From contig JANQPD010000005.1 of the NCBI GenBank assembly GCA_028285465.1, forward strand, positions 1 through 63,028: a stretch of 63,028 nt of DNA. The letters are read 5' to 3'. This document shows, piece by piece, positions 44,481 to 53,798 of the stretch. Within the stretch, counting starts at the first letter, position 1. Every line of letters begins with the position of its first letter. A program made the position numbers and the translations under genes. The DNA is from Owenweeksia sp. (GTDB lineage Bacteria > Bacteroidota > Bacteroidia > Flavobacteriales > Schleiferiaceae). The notes under the pieces were generated by a model. That model did not search any database. It was not told the DNA's origin and saw only the letters and a list, made by a program, of their open reading frames with translations.

Positions 44481-45718
44481 TAACGCAGCTTAAGGGTAAC
44501 AAAGGTGATCACGGCTAAAAAGATGCCCACGATCCAGAAACGGGTAACGATCTTACTTTCGTTATACCCTAGTTTTTGGTAGTGATGGTGAAGGGGAGAC
44601 ATTTTAAAGATTCTTCGGCCTTCGCCAAATTTTTTCCTGGTGTATTTGAAGTAGCTCACCTGCATCACCACCGAAAGGTTTTCGACCAGGAATATGCCGC
44701 AGAGGATGGGGATCAACAGCTCTTTGCGGATGGCAATGGCAAATACGGCAATAATTCCCCCGAGGGCCAGGCTGCCCGTATCGCCCATAAAGACCTGGGC
44801 GGGGTAGCTGTTGTACCACAAAAAACCGATGCAGGCCCCTACAAAGGCAGCGATGAAGATTACCAGCTCCCCGGTGTTGGGGATGTACATGATGTTGAGG
44901 TAATCGGCAAAAATGATGCTGCCCGATACGTAGGCAAAAACACCGAGCGTAATGCCTATGATGGCAGAAGTACCTGTGGCCAGGCCATCAATCCCATCCG
45001 TAAGGTTGGCCCCATTGGAAACGGCGGTAATGATGAAAATTACGATGGGGATAAAGATGAGCCAGGCATAGTCTTTTGCCGCAGGACTAATCCAGCTTAT
45101 GAGCGAACTGTAGTCCAACTCATTGTTCTTAAAAAAGGGAATGGTAGTGGTGGTAGACTTGTGTGCTTCGCCATACACGGGCAGGTGGGCGCGTGTTTCA
45201 ACCCGCAATTCATCCACTACGGTAGGGTCTTTTTCCAGGTTTTTTATGGTCACATCATTGTGGAAGTATAAAATGGAACCGACAATAAGGCCCAGCCCTA
45301 CCTGGCCAATAACTTTGAATTTACCTGCCAGGCCTTTTTTGTTTTTGCGGAACACCTTGATGTAATCATCCAGGAAACCGATCAGGCCCATCCACACGGT
45401 GGTTATGACCAGGAGCAGGATGTAGATGTTTTCCAGCTTGGCAAAAAGAAGGGTGGGCACGAGAATGCCGGCCAGTATCATAAGACCACCCATGGTTGGG
45501 GTTCCCGCCTTCTGTGCCTGGCCTTCCAGGCCCAGGTCGCGAATGGTTTCTCCAACCTGCCTGGCGTGCAAAACCCTTATAATGCGTTTGCCGAACAGCA
45601 GGCATATGATCAAAGAGGTGATAACCGATAAGGAAGCCCTGAAGGTGATGTATTGGAAAACACCGGCACCCGGCAAGTCGTATGTTTTGTCTAGGTATTC
45701 AAAGAGGTAGTATAGCAT
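44480..45718 (-). CDS. mraY: Phospho-N-acetylmuramoyl-pentapeptide-transferase
   Basis: Makes lipid I by moving phospho-MurNAc-pentapeptide onto undecaprenyl phosphate in the membrane. 412 residues with about ten helices. Motifs: [15 protein letters not shown] (about 71-85), [19 protein letters not shown] (about 112-130, with the Asp-Asp pair), [12 protein letters not shown] (about 239-250) and [12 protein letters not shown] (about 311-322), ending in [12 protein letters not shown] (the HHH motif). A periplasmic insertion between about 165 and 205 makes it longer than the roughly 360 residues usual in E. coli. It overlaps the murE stop by one base. Confidence 0.98.
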   Translation of the reverse strand: MLYYLFEYLDKTYDLPGAGVFQYITFRASLSVITSLIICLLFGKRIIRVLHARQVGETIRDLGLEGQAQKAGTPTMGGLMILAGILVPTLLFAKLENIYILLLVITTVWMGLIGFLDDYIKVFRKNKKGLAGKFKVIGQVGLGLIVGSILYFHNDVTIKNLEKDPTVVDELRVETRAHLPVYGEAHKSTTTTIPFFKNNELDYSSLISWISPAAKDYAWLIFIPIVIFIITAVSNGANLTDGIDGLATGTSAIIGITLGVFAYVSGSIIFADYLNIMYIPNTGELVIFIAAFVGACIGFLWYNSYPAQVFMGDTGSLALGGIIAVFAIAIRKELLIPILCGIFLVENLSVVMQVSYFKYTRKKFGEGRRIFKMSPLHHHYQKLGYNESKIVTRFWIVGIFLAVITFVTLKLR

Positions 45719-47181
45719 TAGCTGCTTTTGGGAGTTAAAAATTCGCGGGCTATTTCAAAATCATCAAAAGGCAGTTTTTCTCCTTTTACTTCCTGGTATT
45801 TTTCGTGGCCTTTGCCGGCAATCAGGATAATGTCTCCTTTTTTACTGAGCCGCACGGCAGTTTTTATAGCTTCCTTGCGGTTGGTGATGCTCAGGTATTT
45901 ACTGCTCAGGTGCATTTCTACCCCGGCCTCCATTTCGGAAATAATGGCTTCAGGGTCTTCATCCCGGGGATTGTCGCTGGTAAAAATGGCCTGGTCGCTC
46001 AGACTGGTTGCTATACGGGCCATTTCCGGCCGTTTGCTTTTGTCGCGGTTGCCCCCGCACCCTACTACGGTGATCACCTGCCCGGCCCCTGCATTGATCC
46101 GGTTAATGGTTTCCATTACGTTTTTCAGGGCATCAGGGGTATGGGCATAATCTATAATGGCTGTAACACCCTGTTGCGAGCGGAAATATTCAAACCGTCC
46201 TTCTACGGATTTCAGGTTGCTGAGGGTAGTCACCACCTGTAGTTCGTCTTGCTTGAGCAACATAGCCACCCCGTACACAGCAATGAGGTTATAGGCATTG
46301 AATTCACCGATGAGCTTACTCCAGAACTCATGCTTGTCCAGCTTCAGCAGCATGCCATCCAATTGATGTTCGAGTATGCGGGCCTTGAAGTCTGCTTCAT
46401 TTTTGAGGGCAAAGCTGTATTTCCGGGCCTTGCAATGGTGGAGCATGGTTTTGCCATGCCGGTCGTCAATGTTTACAAGCGCAAATGCCTCTGCCGAAAG
46501 TCCGTCAAAGAGCATTTTCTTGGCCAGGATGTAGTCGTCAAAGGTTTTATGGTAGTCGAGGTGGTCATGGGTGATATTGGTAAACAAGGCCCCCTCTATT
46601 TTTAAACCGGCTATGCGCCTTTGCACAATACCATGACTGCTGGCTTCCATAAAGCAATATTTGCAACCTGCCTCCACCATCTTGGCTAAATGCGCATTGA
46701 GACTAACGGGGTCGGGTGTGGTATGCGTGGCAGGAAGGATTTCCTTACCAATGCGGATGTTGACCGTAGAAAGCAAACCGCTTTTATGCCCCAATGCGCT
46801 AAAAAGCGCGTAAAGCAAAGTGGCGGTAGTGGTTTTTCCGTTGGTGCCGGTAATGGCTACGAGCTTTAATTTTTCGGAAGGGTTACCGTAATAATTGCTG
46901 CTGAGGCGCCCAAGTGCTTCGTGGCTGTCTTTTACCTGTATATAGGTGATTTTTTCCTGTAGCTGTGCGGGCAGATCCTCACATATGATGCTGCGCGCTC
47001 CATAGCCGATGGCTGTGTCGATGTAGTCGTGTCCGTTGCTTTGCACTCCTTTTATAGCCACAAAAAGACTCTCTTTAATTGCTTTTCGTGAATCGAAAGC
47101 CAGAGAGGATACGGCAATATTGGTACTGCCCCTTACATCCAGGAGGGAAGTGCCGTACAATATGTCTTTCAGCAGTTTCAT
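45718..47181 (-). CDS. murE: UDP-MurNAc-tripeptide synthetase
   Basis: Adds the third stem residue, usually meso-diaminopimelate in Gram-negatives. 487 residues with N-terminal domain, ATP loop [17 protein letters not shown] (about 112-128), [12 protein letters not shown] (about 197-208), and the C-terminal [13 protein letters not shown]. The substrate motif reads [10 protein letters not shown] (about 405-414), i.e. DNPR, which is the diaminopimelate-type signature. Its start overlaps the ftsI stop as ATGA. Confidence 0.97.
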   Translation of the reverse strand: MKLLKDILYGTSLLDVRGSTNIAVSSLAFDSRKAIKESLFVAIKGVQSNGHDYIDTAIGYGARSIICEDLPAQLQEKITYIQVKDSHEALGRLSSNYYGNPSEKLKLVAITGTNGKTTTATLLYALFSALGHKSGLLSTVNIRIGKEILPATHTTPDPVSLNAHLAKMVEAGCKYCFMEASSHGIVQRRIAGLKIEGALFTNITHDHLDYHKTFDDYILAKKMLFDGLSAEAFALVNIDDRHGKTMLHHCKARKYSFALKNEADFKARILEHQLDGMLLKLDKHEFWSKLIGEFNAYNLIAVYGVAMLLKQDELQVVTTLSNLKSVEGRFEYFRSQQGVTAIIDYAHTPDALKNVMETINRINAGAGQVITVVGCGGNRDKSKRPEMARIATSLSDQAIFTSDNPRDEDPEAIISEMEAGVEMHLSSKYLSITNRKEAIKTAVRLSKKGDIILIAGKGHEKYQEVKGEKLPFDDFEIAREFLTPKSS

Positions 47182-49145
47182 ATCAGTTTTATCTGTACCG
47201 TTTTTAGTTGATCGAGCGGAGTACCCGGGGCAGGATATTGCCAGTGCACCTTCCCGTTCCCTTCTGTCAATACGCGTAGCCCTTTGTTTTCCAGGGTGCT
47301 GATAACGTCAGCTCCATTGAGTCCCCTGAGGTTGGGCAATACCTTGAATTCTTTTGATGGCAAGCGGGTCTCCGCTAATGCGTTTTCCCTGGGTTTTGGA
47401 GTGATTTCCTGCGGTGTGTCCAGGTAAATTTTCTCGGCTATGGCCTTAAAGACAGGCGCTGCTACAGCGGAGCCGTAATAACCTACGTGGTAGTTGGGCT
47501 CGTTTACCACTACGATGCACGAATATTTGGGTTTGTCCGCAGGAAAATACCCGGCAAAAGAGGCCTGGTACCCCCGGTTTTCCTGCTTCCAGTAGTTGGT
47601 TTGGCAGGTGCCCGTTTTTCCTGCTAAGGGTACTATGGCGTTCTTAAGGTTTTTGGCGGTGCCCTGCTGCACTACTCCTTCCAGCATGGCCCTTACTTTC
47701 CCCAGGGTCTCCTGCGAGCATATGGCGGGGTTCAATATGGTTTTCGGGTTTTCTTCAATGGTGCGGCCGTGCTTCCTTATCTCTTCTACAAAACGGGGTT
47801 TTACCATTACCCCTTCGTTAGCGACCGCGTTGTACAGGCTGAGCAATTGCAGGGGAGTAAGGCTTACAGTGTACCCGAAACTCATCCAGGGCAACGTGAT
47901 CCCGCTCCAGCGGGGGTCTTCTTTTTGGGGGATAATGGGTTTTCCCTCACCTAAAATGGAGAGCCCAAGCCTGCGGTTGAGGCCCATGGTGTAAAGCCGG
48001 TCTACAAAGCGACTCTCTTCATGGCGGTATTTTTCGTAAACAAGCTTTACGATACCTACATTGGAGGATAGCTCAAAGGCACGTTTCAGACTGATCTCAC
48101 CATAGCCACCACGCCCGTTCTTGTAATTGCTGTCTTTTATTTTGGTATTGTAGATCTCCCAAATGCCGTTTTGGGTATCTACCAGGGTATTGGTGTCAGC
48201 TACCCCATCTTCAAGCGCCACTAAAACGGAAGCCAGTTTAAAGGTAGACCCCGGCTCAGTGCTTTCCCATACGGCATAATTCCGTTTTTCGAAATAGGTG
48301 CCTTTTTCGGTACGGCCTAAATTGGCAATGGCTTTAATGGCACCGGTGGCCACTTCCATTACTACAATACATCCATGGTCGGCTTCGAAGCGTTCCAATG
48401 CAGCCAGTAATTCATGGTGTGCGATGTCCTGGATACGCGCATCAATGGTGGTGATGATGTCCAGTCCGTCTTCGGGCTCTACTTCATAATGGTCGGTGAG
48501 GGGCTTCCAGTTGCCGTTGCTTACCTTTTGCTTTAACCGGATACCATCCCGGCCTGAGAGGTAGTGACTGAAGGCACCTTCAATACCCGTTTGTGCCCGT
48601 AGCTTGTCGTAACCAATGGTGCGTTCAGCGATTTTACCCAGGGGCATCTTGCGGTAATTCTGCTGCTCATAGATCAACCCTCCTTTAAAGCGCCCGAGGT
48701 TAAAAATGGGCAGGGCCCTAATCTTTTGCAGGTCGGTGAAGCTTACTTCCTTAGCCAGGAACACATACCGGCTTCCCGCAGCACGCTTTTCCTGCAGGTA
48801 GCTTGCCCATTGCCTTTGCGTTTTTTGGGGAAAGAGACGGGCTAAGCCGGTGGACAATTTACCCAGGCTGTCTGCAAGCACTTCTTCTTTTACCGTTAAG
48901 GGATCAAAGTAGAGCGTGTACACAGGCATAGAGGTAGCCAGAAGCTTGCCGTCACTGCTGTAAATGTTTCCCCGGTCTGCGGGTATCCTTATTTCCTTTA
49001 CCACTTCCTGTTCGGCCTCGGCACGAAGCGTAGGCCCTTCTGCGTATTGTATAAAAAGCAGCTTTACCAATACGGCAACGGCCGTCAAAAAAAGCGGGAT
49101 GGCAATGAGGTAAACCCGGTTCAATATTTTTTTATCTCCCTGCAC
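47178..49145 (-). CDS. ftsI: Penicillin-binding protein, septal transpeptidase FtsI-type with PASTA domain
   Basis: Class B PBP, 655 residues, cross-linking septal peptidoglycan. N-terminal helix at about 9-28; the dimerisation region has RIPADRGNIYSSDGKLLATS (about 50-69). Transpeptidase motifs: SxxK in EPGSTFKLASVLV (Ser near 298), SxN in FELSSNVGIVK (about 350-360) and KTG in LAGKTGTCQTN (about 510-520). The last 60 residues form a PASTA domain (PNLRGLNGADVISTLENKG). The N-terminal helix and PASTA match FtsI rather than Pbp2/MrdA. It is one base after the FtsL-like gene. Confidence 0.95.
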   Translation of the reverse strand: MQGDKKILNRVYLIAIPLFLTAVAVLVKLLFIQYAEGPTLRAEAEQEVVKEIRIPADRGNIYSSDGKLLATSMPVYTLYFDPLTVKEEVLADSLGKLSTGLARLFPQKTQRQWASYLQEKRAAGSRYVFLAKEVSFTDLQKIRALPIFNLGRFKGGLIYEQQNYRKMPLGKIAERTIGYDKLRAQTGIEGAFSHYLSGRDGIRLKQKVSNGNWKPLTDHYEVEPEDGLDIITTIDARIQDIAHHELLAALERFEADHGCIVVMEVATGAIKAIANLGRTEKGTYFEKRNYAVWESTEPGSTFKLASVLVALEDGVADTNTLVDTQNGIWEIYNTKIKDSNYKNGRGGYGEISLKRAFELSSNVGIVKLVYEKYRHEESRFVDRLYTMGLNRRLGLSILGEGKPIIPQKEDPRWSGITLPWMSFGYTVSLTPLQLLSLYNAVANEGVMVKPRFVEEIRKHGRTIEENPKTILNPAICSQETLGKVRAMLEGVVQQGTAKNLKNAIVPLAGKTGTCQTNYWKQENRGYQASFAGYFPADKPKYSCIVVVNEPNYHVGYYGSAVAAPVFKAIAEKIYLDTPQEITPKPRENALAETRLPSKEFKVLPNLRGLNGADVISTLENKGLRVLTEGNGKVHWQYPAPGTPLDQLKTVQIKLI

Positions 49146-49146
49146 G

Positions 49147-49482
49147 CTACTCTTGTTCCGGTTTTATTTTAATGGGTGGATGTTGCGATTCTACCAGGCC
49201 AATGGCTTGTGCACGTTTTACCACTTTAGTTTCCAGGGCTTCCAACATCAGGTTGGAACGTGTCTCAATAAACTCTGAGTTCAATTCTTTCATTTCGCTG
49301 CGCAAGCGGGCAATCTCATGTACTTTGCGGTCTGCGCTGTGGCTGCTGTAGATCATCAGCAACGCTAAAAAGCTGAGGTAAAGGATGAAGGGCCAGTTTT
49401 TCTCCCAGCGCTGGCTTACCAGAAAGCGGCCTGTAAAAAGGCTTCCGATAGAGTTGTATTTTTGAGGTGCTTTATCTTCCAT
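49147..49482 (-). CDS. ftsL: FtsL-like division protein
   Basis: 111 residues; bitopic protein with a helix at about 32-46 (FILYLSFLALLMIYSS) and a following coiled coil (HEIARLRSEMKELNSEFIETR). Size, topology and position between rsmH and ftsI identify FtsL even though sequence is poorly conserved. It acts with FtsQ in recruiting FtsW-FtsI. The start overlaps rsmH by 11 bases. Confidence 0.82.
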   Translation of the reverse strand: MEDKAPQKYNSIGSLFTGRFLVSQRWEKNWPFILYLSFLALLMIYSSHSADRKVHEIARLRSEMKELNSEFIETRSNLMLEALETKVVKRAQAIGLVESQHPPIKIKPEQE

Positions 49483-50386
49483 TGCGCGGGGCTATTTTTT
49501 GTGCAGCACGCAACTTGGCGCTCCGGGCACGTGGGTTTTCCTGTATCTCGTCAAGGGGAGCCGTTAAAGGTTTTCGGGTAACGGGCTCAAGCGGCCGGAT
49601 AAGGTTCCCGTAAAAGTCCTTTTCCGGCGTGCCCTCAAAGTTCCCTGTACGCATATAATGCTTCACAGGGCGGTCTTCAAGGGAGTGGTAGCTCATCACC
49701 ACCAGGCGTCCCTCGGGTTTCAATACAGCACTGGCCTGCTCCAGCATGTCGTGCAGGGCGCCCATTTCATCATTTACTTCCATGCGAATGGCCTGGAAGA
49801 CCCTTGCCCAGAATTGAGCGGGCTTTAAACGAGGTTCAAAATCTTTCAGGGCTTTTTTGAGATCGCCTGTGGTTTGAAGGGGAGCGTTTTCCCGGAAGTG
49901 TACAATAGCGCCTGCCATAGGCCAGCTTTTGGCTAACTCGCCATACTCCTTTAACACCCGATTCAATTCCTCCCGGCTATATTCATTGAGCACGTTTAAG
50001 GCGCTAAAAGGCCTGGCGGTGTTCATGCGCATGTCCAATTTGGTATCGAAGCGCAAGCTGAACCCCCGTTCCGGGGCATCAATCTGGTGCGAGGAAATGC
50101 CAAGGTCTGCCAGGATGCCGTCTACTTCCTGCACACCAAATACCCGTAAATTGCGCTGCATATGGCGGAAGTTGGCCTCAATTAAAACAAAGTTGGGGTC
50201 GTCCGGGCTGTTGGCCACAGCGTCCTGGTCCTGGTCAAAAGCATAAAGTTTGCCGTTTTCGAGTTGCTTCAGGATTTCACGGCTATGCCCCCCCCCACCA
50301 AAGGTCGCATCCACATAAGTGCCATTGGGCTTTATTTGGAGCATTTCGATACATTCATCCAGCATTACGGGCTTATGATATTCCAT
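49472..50386 (-). CDS. rsmH: 16S rRNA m4C1402 methyltransferase RsmH
   Basis: N4-methylates C1402 of 16S rRNA. 304 residues: YHKPVMLDECIEML (about 3-16), SAM loop YVDATFGGGGHSREIL (about 24-39), and DGILADLGISSHQID (about 91-105). RLVVMSYHSLEDRPVKHYM (about 234-252) and the closing basic KLRAAQKIAPRNGR are family features. The start overlaps the mraZ stop by 14 bases. Confidence 0.97.
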   Translation of the reverse strand: MEYHKPVMLDECIEMLQIKPNGTYVDATFGGGGHSREILKQLENGKLYAFDQDQDAVANSPDDPNFVLIEANFRHMQRNLRVFGVQEVDGILADLGISSHQIDAPERGFSLRFDTKLDMRMNTARPFSALNVLNEYSREELNRVLKEYGELAKSWPMAGAIVHFRENAPLQTTGDLKKALKDFEPRLKPAQFWARVFQAIRMEVNDEMGALHDMLEQASAVLKPEGRLVVMSYHSLEDRPVKHYMRTGNFEGTPEKDFYGNLIRPLEPVTRKPLTAPLDEIQENPRARSAKLRAAQKIAPRNGR

Positions 50387-50846
50387 GGCTTTCTTCGTTC
50401 AGGCTTCCCATTACATCTTCGGCCAACGCGCCAAAATCCACGGAGGGGTCATTCAGGGTATCTTCATAAGCTTGCTTATCCCAAATTTCAATAATGCCTA
50501 CGGAGGCTGAGAGCACCAGGCCGGAAGTGAGCCCACCGAAGGTCATAAGGTCTTTGGGAATGTTGAGCCGACCGTTGGCATCCATTTCTATGGTCTTTAC
50601 CCCGGCCGTAAACATGCGGATGAAGTCGTTATTCTTTTTTACGAAACGGTTTAAGCGGTTCACCTTGCTCATAACCTGTCTCCATTCTTCCATGGGGTAG
50701 AGTTCCAGGCATTTTTGAAAAACGCTTCGTTTGATCACAAAACCTTGTTCAAGTACAGGCAATAGCTGCTTTTTGAGCGCGGAGGGGATCATTACCCGGC
50801 CCTTGGCATCCATTTTACATTCATGTACTCCTATCAGGTTCAGCAT
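50373..50846 (-). CDS. mraZ: Transcriptional regulator MraZ
   Basis: A 157-residue AbrB-like DNA-binding protein made of two MraZ repeats; in E. coli it binds TGGG-type boxes in its own promoter and represses the dcw cluster. The two DxKGR-type motifs are ECKMDAKGRVMIPSALKKQL (about 9-28) and IEMDANGRLNIPKDLM (about 87-102). It is the first gene of the dcw run, and matching boxes lie just upstream (50890-50935), so autoregulation is likely. Confidence 0.96.
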   Translation of the reverse strand: MLNLIGVHECKMDAKGRVMIPSALKKQLLPVLEQGFVIKRSVFQKCLELYPMEEWRQVMSKVNRLNRFVKKNNDFIRMFTAGVKTIEMDANGRLNIPKDLMTFGGLTSGLVLSASVGIIEIWDKQAYEDTLNDPSVDFGALAEDVMGSLNEESHGIS

Positions 50847-50871
50847 TTTAACTTTTCGGTGCTTAATGATT

Positions 50872-50879
50872 CAAAAATA
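50872..50879 (-). promoter_or_regulatory. -7 promoter element for the mraZ/dcw cluster
   Basis: Minus strand TATTTTTG, exact TAnnTTTG, 25 bases before the mraZ ATG at 50846. The -33 position falls inside the MraZ boxes. Confidence 0.65.
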
Positions 50880-50889
50880 GAAATATCTT

Positions 50890-50935
50890 ACCACCTTTTC
50901 CCACAACATCCCACTTTGTTAATAAGTTTTCCCAC
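50890..50935 (-). promoter_or_regulatory. MraZ-box array
   Basis: On the minus strand: GTGGG (50910-50914), five bases, GTGGG (50900-50904), five bases, GTGGT (50890-50894), i.e. a 10-base period. A fourth GTGGG lies at 50931-50935, 21 bases further out. The outer two share a 13-base direct repeat (TTAACAAAGTGGG, at 50910-50922 and 50931-50943). This is the repeat pattern bound by MraZ in E. coli, found here immediately behind the mraZ -7 element. In all, 50847-51144 holds only this control region and the engB promoter. Confidence 0.8.
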
Positions 50936-51132
50936 TTTGTTAACTGAACGAAGTGCATAAATATTGCGCCGGCCCTGTTTTAGCGGGAGGTAAGGAGTGA
51001 AAAATCAAAGTGGTAAAAAGTGGAGTATGGGAAAGGCCCCGGTTGTATCTCCTTGTTCAACCCTATGCCTTAGTGATACATGTCAGATTGTGTAGGGTGC
51101 TGGCAGGGCAAAGGCCTGTAGCGCCTATATTG

Positions 51133-51140
51133 TACCTTCG
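51133..51140 (+). promoter_or_regulatory. -7-like promoter element for engB, probably leaderless
   Basis: TACCTTCG, one mismatch to TAnnTTTG, followed by CCGC and the ATG at 51145. The four-base gap suggests transcription starting at the ATG. Confidence 0.4.
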
Positions 51141-51144
51141 CCGC

Positions 51145-51756
51145 ATGCAGGTAAAAACAGCAACATTTGTTAAGAGCAGTGCCAGGCTCATCCAATGCCC
51201 TGTCGATAAAAAGCCGGAATATGCCTTTATAGGCCGAAGCAATGTGGGCAAGAGCAGTTTGATCAATATGCTGGTAAACAATAAAAAGTTGGCGAAGACC
51301 TCGGGGCGTCCCGGCAAAACGCAACTCATCAATCACTTTGAGATAAACGGGGAGTGGTACCTGGTTGACCTGCCCGGTTACGGCTACGCCAAGGTGAGTA
51401 AAAAAAGCAAAGAAAAGTTCGGGGCTTTGATCCAGGATTACGTGGAAAAAAGGGAGGATATGACCAACCTGTTTGTATTGATCGACTCACGCCTGGCACC
51501 ACAACCCATTGATCTGGAATTCATGGAATTCTGTGGGGTAAAAGGCATTCCCTTTAGTATAGTGTTTACTAAAATCGACAAGTTAACCGGGAATCAGATC
51601 AACAAAAACATCAGGGCGTATCAAAAACGCATGTTACAGGATTGGGAAGAAATGCCCGTGTATTTTGCTACTTCGGCAGAAGCAGGCACGGGGAAAGATG
51701 AACTGCTGGGCTATATCGCTACCATAAACAAGCAGCTAAAAGCTGGCAAAAGTTGA
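51145..51756 (+). CDS. engB: Ribosome-biogenesis GTPase EngB (YihA/YsxC)
   Basis: Essential small GTPase for large ribosomal subunit assembly. 203 residues from MQVKTATFVKSS; an upstream extension to 51010 lacks family support. G-motifs: G1 GRSNVGKSS (about 31-39), G2 Thr in GRPGKTQL (about 55-62), G3 DLPGYG (about 75-80), G4 TKID (about 142-145) and G5 SAEAGTGKDE near 175. The convergent neighbour is gldC. Confidence 0.95.
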   Translation: MQVKTATFVKSSARLIQCPVDKKPEYAFIGRSNVGKSSLINMLVNNKKLAKTSGRPGKTQLINHFEINGEWYLVDLPGYGYAKVSKKSKEKFGALIQDYVEKREDMTNLFVLIDSRLAPQPIDLEFMEFCGVKGIPFSIVFTKIDKLTGNQINKNIRAYQKRMLQDWEEMPVYFATSAEAGTGKDELLGYIATINKQLKAGKS

Positions 51757-51769
51757 CGGAATGCATCGG

Positions 51770-52099
51770 TTAGAATAAGTCCATTTTCTTCCCGATCTGC
51801 CTGCCAAAGGCGCGCATCTCCTGCGCCACTTCCTTTTCGTCCGTGGCACGTTCCAGGGTGTCGGTCATCGCCATGAATGTCTGGTGGATAAAGCGCTTCA
51901 TTTCATCGGTGGTCATGTCTTTGGTCCAGAGGTCAATTTTTAGCGTATCCCCGCTTTTTTTGTCCCATACGGAAAGCAAGGCCGCTTTTGCCGGGGCGTG
52001 GTTTACTCCCCCGTCACTCGCAGTCCAGTCAATGTGTTCGGGAACCCGGTTTTCATCCAGCCCGATGTTAAATTTCACTTCAGAATTGTGCGCTGCCAT
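51770..52099 (-). CDS. gldC: Gliding motility protein GldC
   Basis: A 109-residue soluble protein that matches GldC of gliding Bacteroidota (EVKFNIGLDENRVPEHIDWTA at residues 7-27, KAALLSVWDKKSGDTLKIDLWTKDM in the middle). GldC supports gliding and is found beside gldB; biochemical role unknown. It has its own TACCTTTG element upstream but is placed 36 bases behind gldB, so both readthrough and independent transcription are possible. Confidence 0.93.
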   Translation of the reverse strand: MAAHNSEVKFNIGLDENRVPEHIDWTASDGGVNHAPAKAALLSVWDKKSGDTLKIDLWTKDMTTDEMKRFIHQTFMAMTDTLERATDEKEVAQEMRAFGRQIGKKMDLF

Positions 52100-52121
52100 A
52101 CCAGTATGTGTGTAAAAAGGG

Positions 52122-52129
52122 CAAAGGTA
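52122..52129 (-). promoter_or_regulatory. -7 promoter element for gldC
   Basis: Minus strand TACCTTTG, exact TAnnTTTG, 22 bases before the ATG at 52099 and inside the gldB-gldC gap. Confidence 0.5.
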
Positions 52130-52135
52130 AGCAGG

Positions 52136-53107
52136 CTAAGGCTTGTAGCCAGAGCGCTTCAATATTTTCTCGCTTTCGGTTTCCTGCATCAGTTGTTCCA
52201 GGGTATACTCCGGGTTGTTTTGCATATAGGCCTTTACTATTTCATAGCCGACCCAGCGGGCAATCATCCCCGGGGTGTTGTTGTCGAACTTGGTACGGAA
52301 TTTTGAAAACGGAGCCATCTCCACAAAACGCCTTTTTGTATCGAGACTGGTATCAAAAAGCAGGTTGTTCTCTATAAAGTAGGCCCAGATGGATTTTTCA
52401 TTTTCTTTACAGAAAAGCAGGTCTTTTGAAGCGTACTTCACTATACTTTCATCCGGGGTATCCGGCATCATCCGGTGTATGAAGTAGAGGATCTTTCCGT
52501 GAAAGAGCATGTCGTCCAGGAGCCTGCTTTTCTGAGGTTTTAAGGATCTGGAAAGTGCAAGGGATTCCACCGCGTCCCGTACCATAAAATCCGGTTGACG
52601 GTAAAAAGCCTGGTAGGAGGGAATGTTTGCATAAAACTTACTTTTTACCCCCAGGTACAGGTCCGTAGCTACAAAAACCACCGAGTCGGCCAGGATTACC
52701 GGGTAATCAAAGTCAAGGTTGGAAATATAGGTAATGGGCTGTATGGCACGGTGGGTGCCATAGTAGTGGTAGTAATGCTTAAAGGCCTGGTTCAGTTCCC
52801 GGTTTTGTTTTTCCATAGAACCAAAAACGGTTTTTACCTCTTGAAAAAGTGCACGGGAAAGTTCCTCTTTGCGTTGAAGGTAAAAAAAGCGATCCGTTTC
52901 ATTGCTCATAAAGAAGTAGGGAAAGTCTTTTTTTAATGCGGGGAGCTCCTCGAAAAAAGCTTCCCTGGCGGTATCCGTATTAAAAAAGGCCATATCAAAA
53001 CGCTTAAAATAGGTTTCGATACCAATTCCCGATATATCGGGCGCTGAGCGATTCGTGCATCCTATCAAAGCACTCGCGAACAAAAAGAGGTAGAAAGTCT
53101 TCTTCAT
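52136..53107 (-). CDS. gldB: Gliding motility lipoprotein GldB
   Basis: 323 residues with a lipoprotein signal MKKTFYLFLFASALIGC (Cys at about 17). The mature domain matches GldB in layout: IETYFKRFDMAFFN (about 30-43), the helical middle, DMLFHGKILYFIHRMMPDTPDE (about 200-221) and the C-terminal TPGMIARWVGYEIVKAYM. It is a DUF2268-like, metalloprotease-derived fold without the HExxH motif in this copy. GldB is needed for gliding in Flavobacterium johnsoniae. Confidence 0.93.
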   Translation of the reverse strand: MKKTFYLFLFASALIGCTNRSAPDISGIGIETYFKRFDMAFFNTDTAREAFFEELPALKKDFPYFFMSNETDRFFYLQRKEELSRALFQEVKTVFGSMEKQNRELNQAFKHYYHYYGTHRAIQPITYISNLDFDYPVILADSVVFVATDLYLGVKSKFYANIPSYQAFYRQPDFMVRDAVESLALSRSLKPQKSRLLDDMLFHGKILYFIHRMMPDTPDESIVKYASKDLLFCKENEKSIWAYFIENNLLFDTSLDTKRRFVEMAPFSKFRTKFDNNTPGMIARWVGYEIVKAYMQNNPEYTLEQLMQETESEKILKRSGYKP

Positions 53108-53162
53108 ACAAGAAAAGATTAAGTAAAACAGGTACTTTTACCCGCCCATACCCATCGTTTTT

Positions 53163-53792
53163 ATGCTAAAATATAGTTACGCAAAGGTTGTCTTTTTATT
53201 GCTAATGAGTACAGCCGTGGCTCATGCACAAAAGTTTCGCTTAGGCGTGCATGCCACACCTACCTTTAACTGGGTAAACAGCTCACAGCCAGATACGGAA
53301 AGTGGGTTGAAGGTGAAATTTGCCTACGGCCTCCTGGCCGAATACCAGTTTGCTGAAAACTATTCGCTGCTTTCCGGCATAGATATTATGCGCAGGGGAG
53401 GAGAGTTTAAAGCCAGGGATACCGTCGGGGATTACAGCAGTGGGTTTGTGCAGTTGCCCATAGCTTTAAAATTGCGCACGAGGGAGTTTGGCTACCTTAC
53501 CTATTTTGCTAAGTTTGGCGGAGCAATAGGTTTTGAAACAGGGGAGCGTTCGGCTTTTGATCCCGATATCCCGGAGGCGCGCCAGTTGGAAAGTTATGTA
53601 AACCCATTCGGGCTTACGTTCATATTTGGTGCAGGGGCAGAATATAGCCTGGGGAGCCGCTCAGCTTTATTGCTTGGTATAGACTACAACCGCTCTTTGT
53701 TTGATAACCTCATTGATAACGATTCGAGGTTGGAGGAAGAATACACGTATAGGTTTGATTATGTGAACCTTACTATCGGATTCTTGTTTTAA
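53163..53792 (+). CDS. PorT-family outer-membrane beta-barrel protein
   Basis: 209 residues: signal MLKYSYAKVVFLLLMSTAVAHAQ, then eight or so amphipathic strands (KFRLGVHATPTFNWV, FAYGLLAEYQFAENYSLLSGIDIMRRGG, FAKFGGAIGFETG) and a final strand ending in Phe (VNLTIGFLF). This is the layout of the PorT/OMP_b-brl_2 family. True PorT (SprT) is a T9SS component, but the family is broad and this copy cannot be assigned to that role. It lies six bases before nadE; a TACTTTTA element (53133-53140) lies upstream. Confidence 0.82.
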   Translation: MLKYSYAKVVFLLLMSTAVAHAQKFRLGVHATPTFNWVNSSQPDTESGLKVKFAYGLLAEYQFAENYSLLSGIDIMRRGGEFKARDTVGDYSSGFVQLPIALKLRTREFGYLTYFAKFGGAIGFETGERSAFDPDIPEARQLESYVNPFGLTFIFGAGAEYSLGSRSALLLGIDYNRSLFDNLIDNDSRLEEEYTYRFDYVNLTIGFLF

Positions 53793-53798
53793 CTCGGT

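Noticed and set aside
44576..45271. Long plus-strand open frame opposite mraY
   Set aside because: Antisense shadow of a well-conserved membrane enzyme; composition is that of a reverse-read codon pattern.
51010..51024. GTGGT and GTGGA at 10-base spacing on the plus strand upstream of engB
   Set aside because: Only two imperfect copies about 120 bases from the promoter, so not enough to call another MraZ site.
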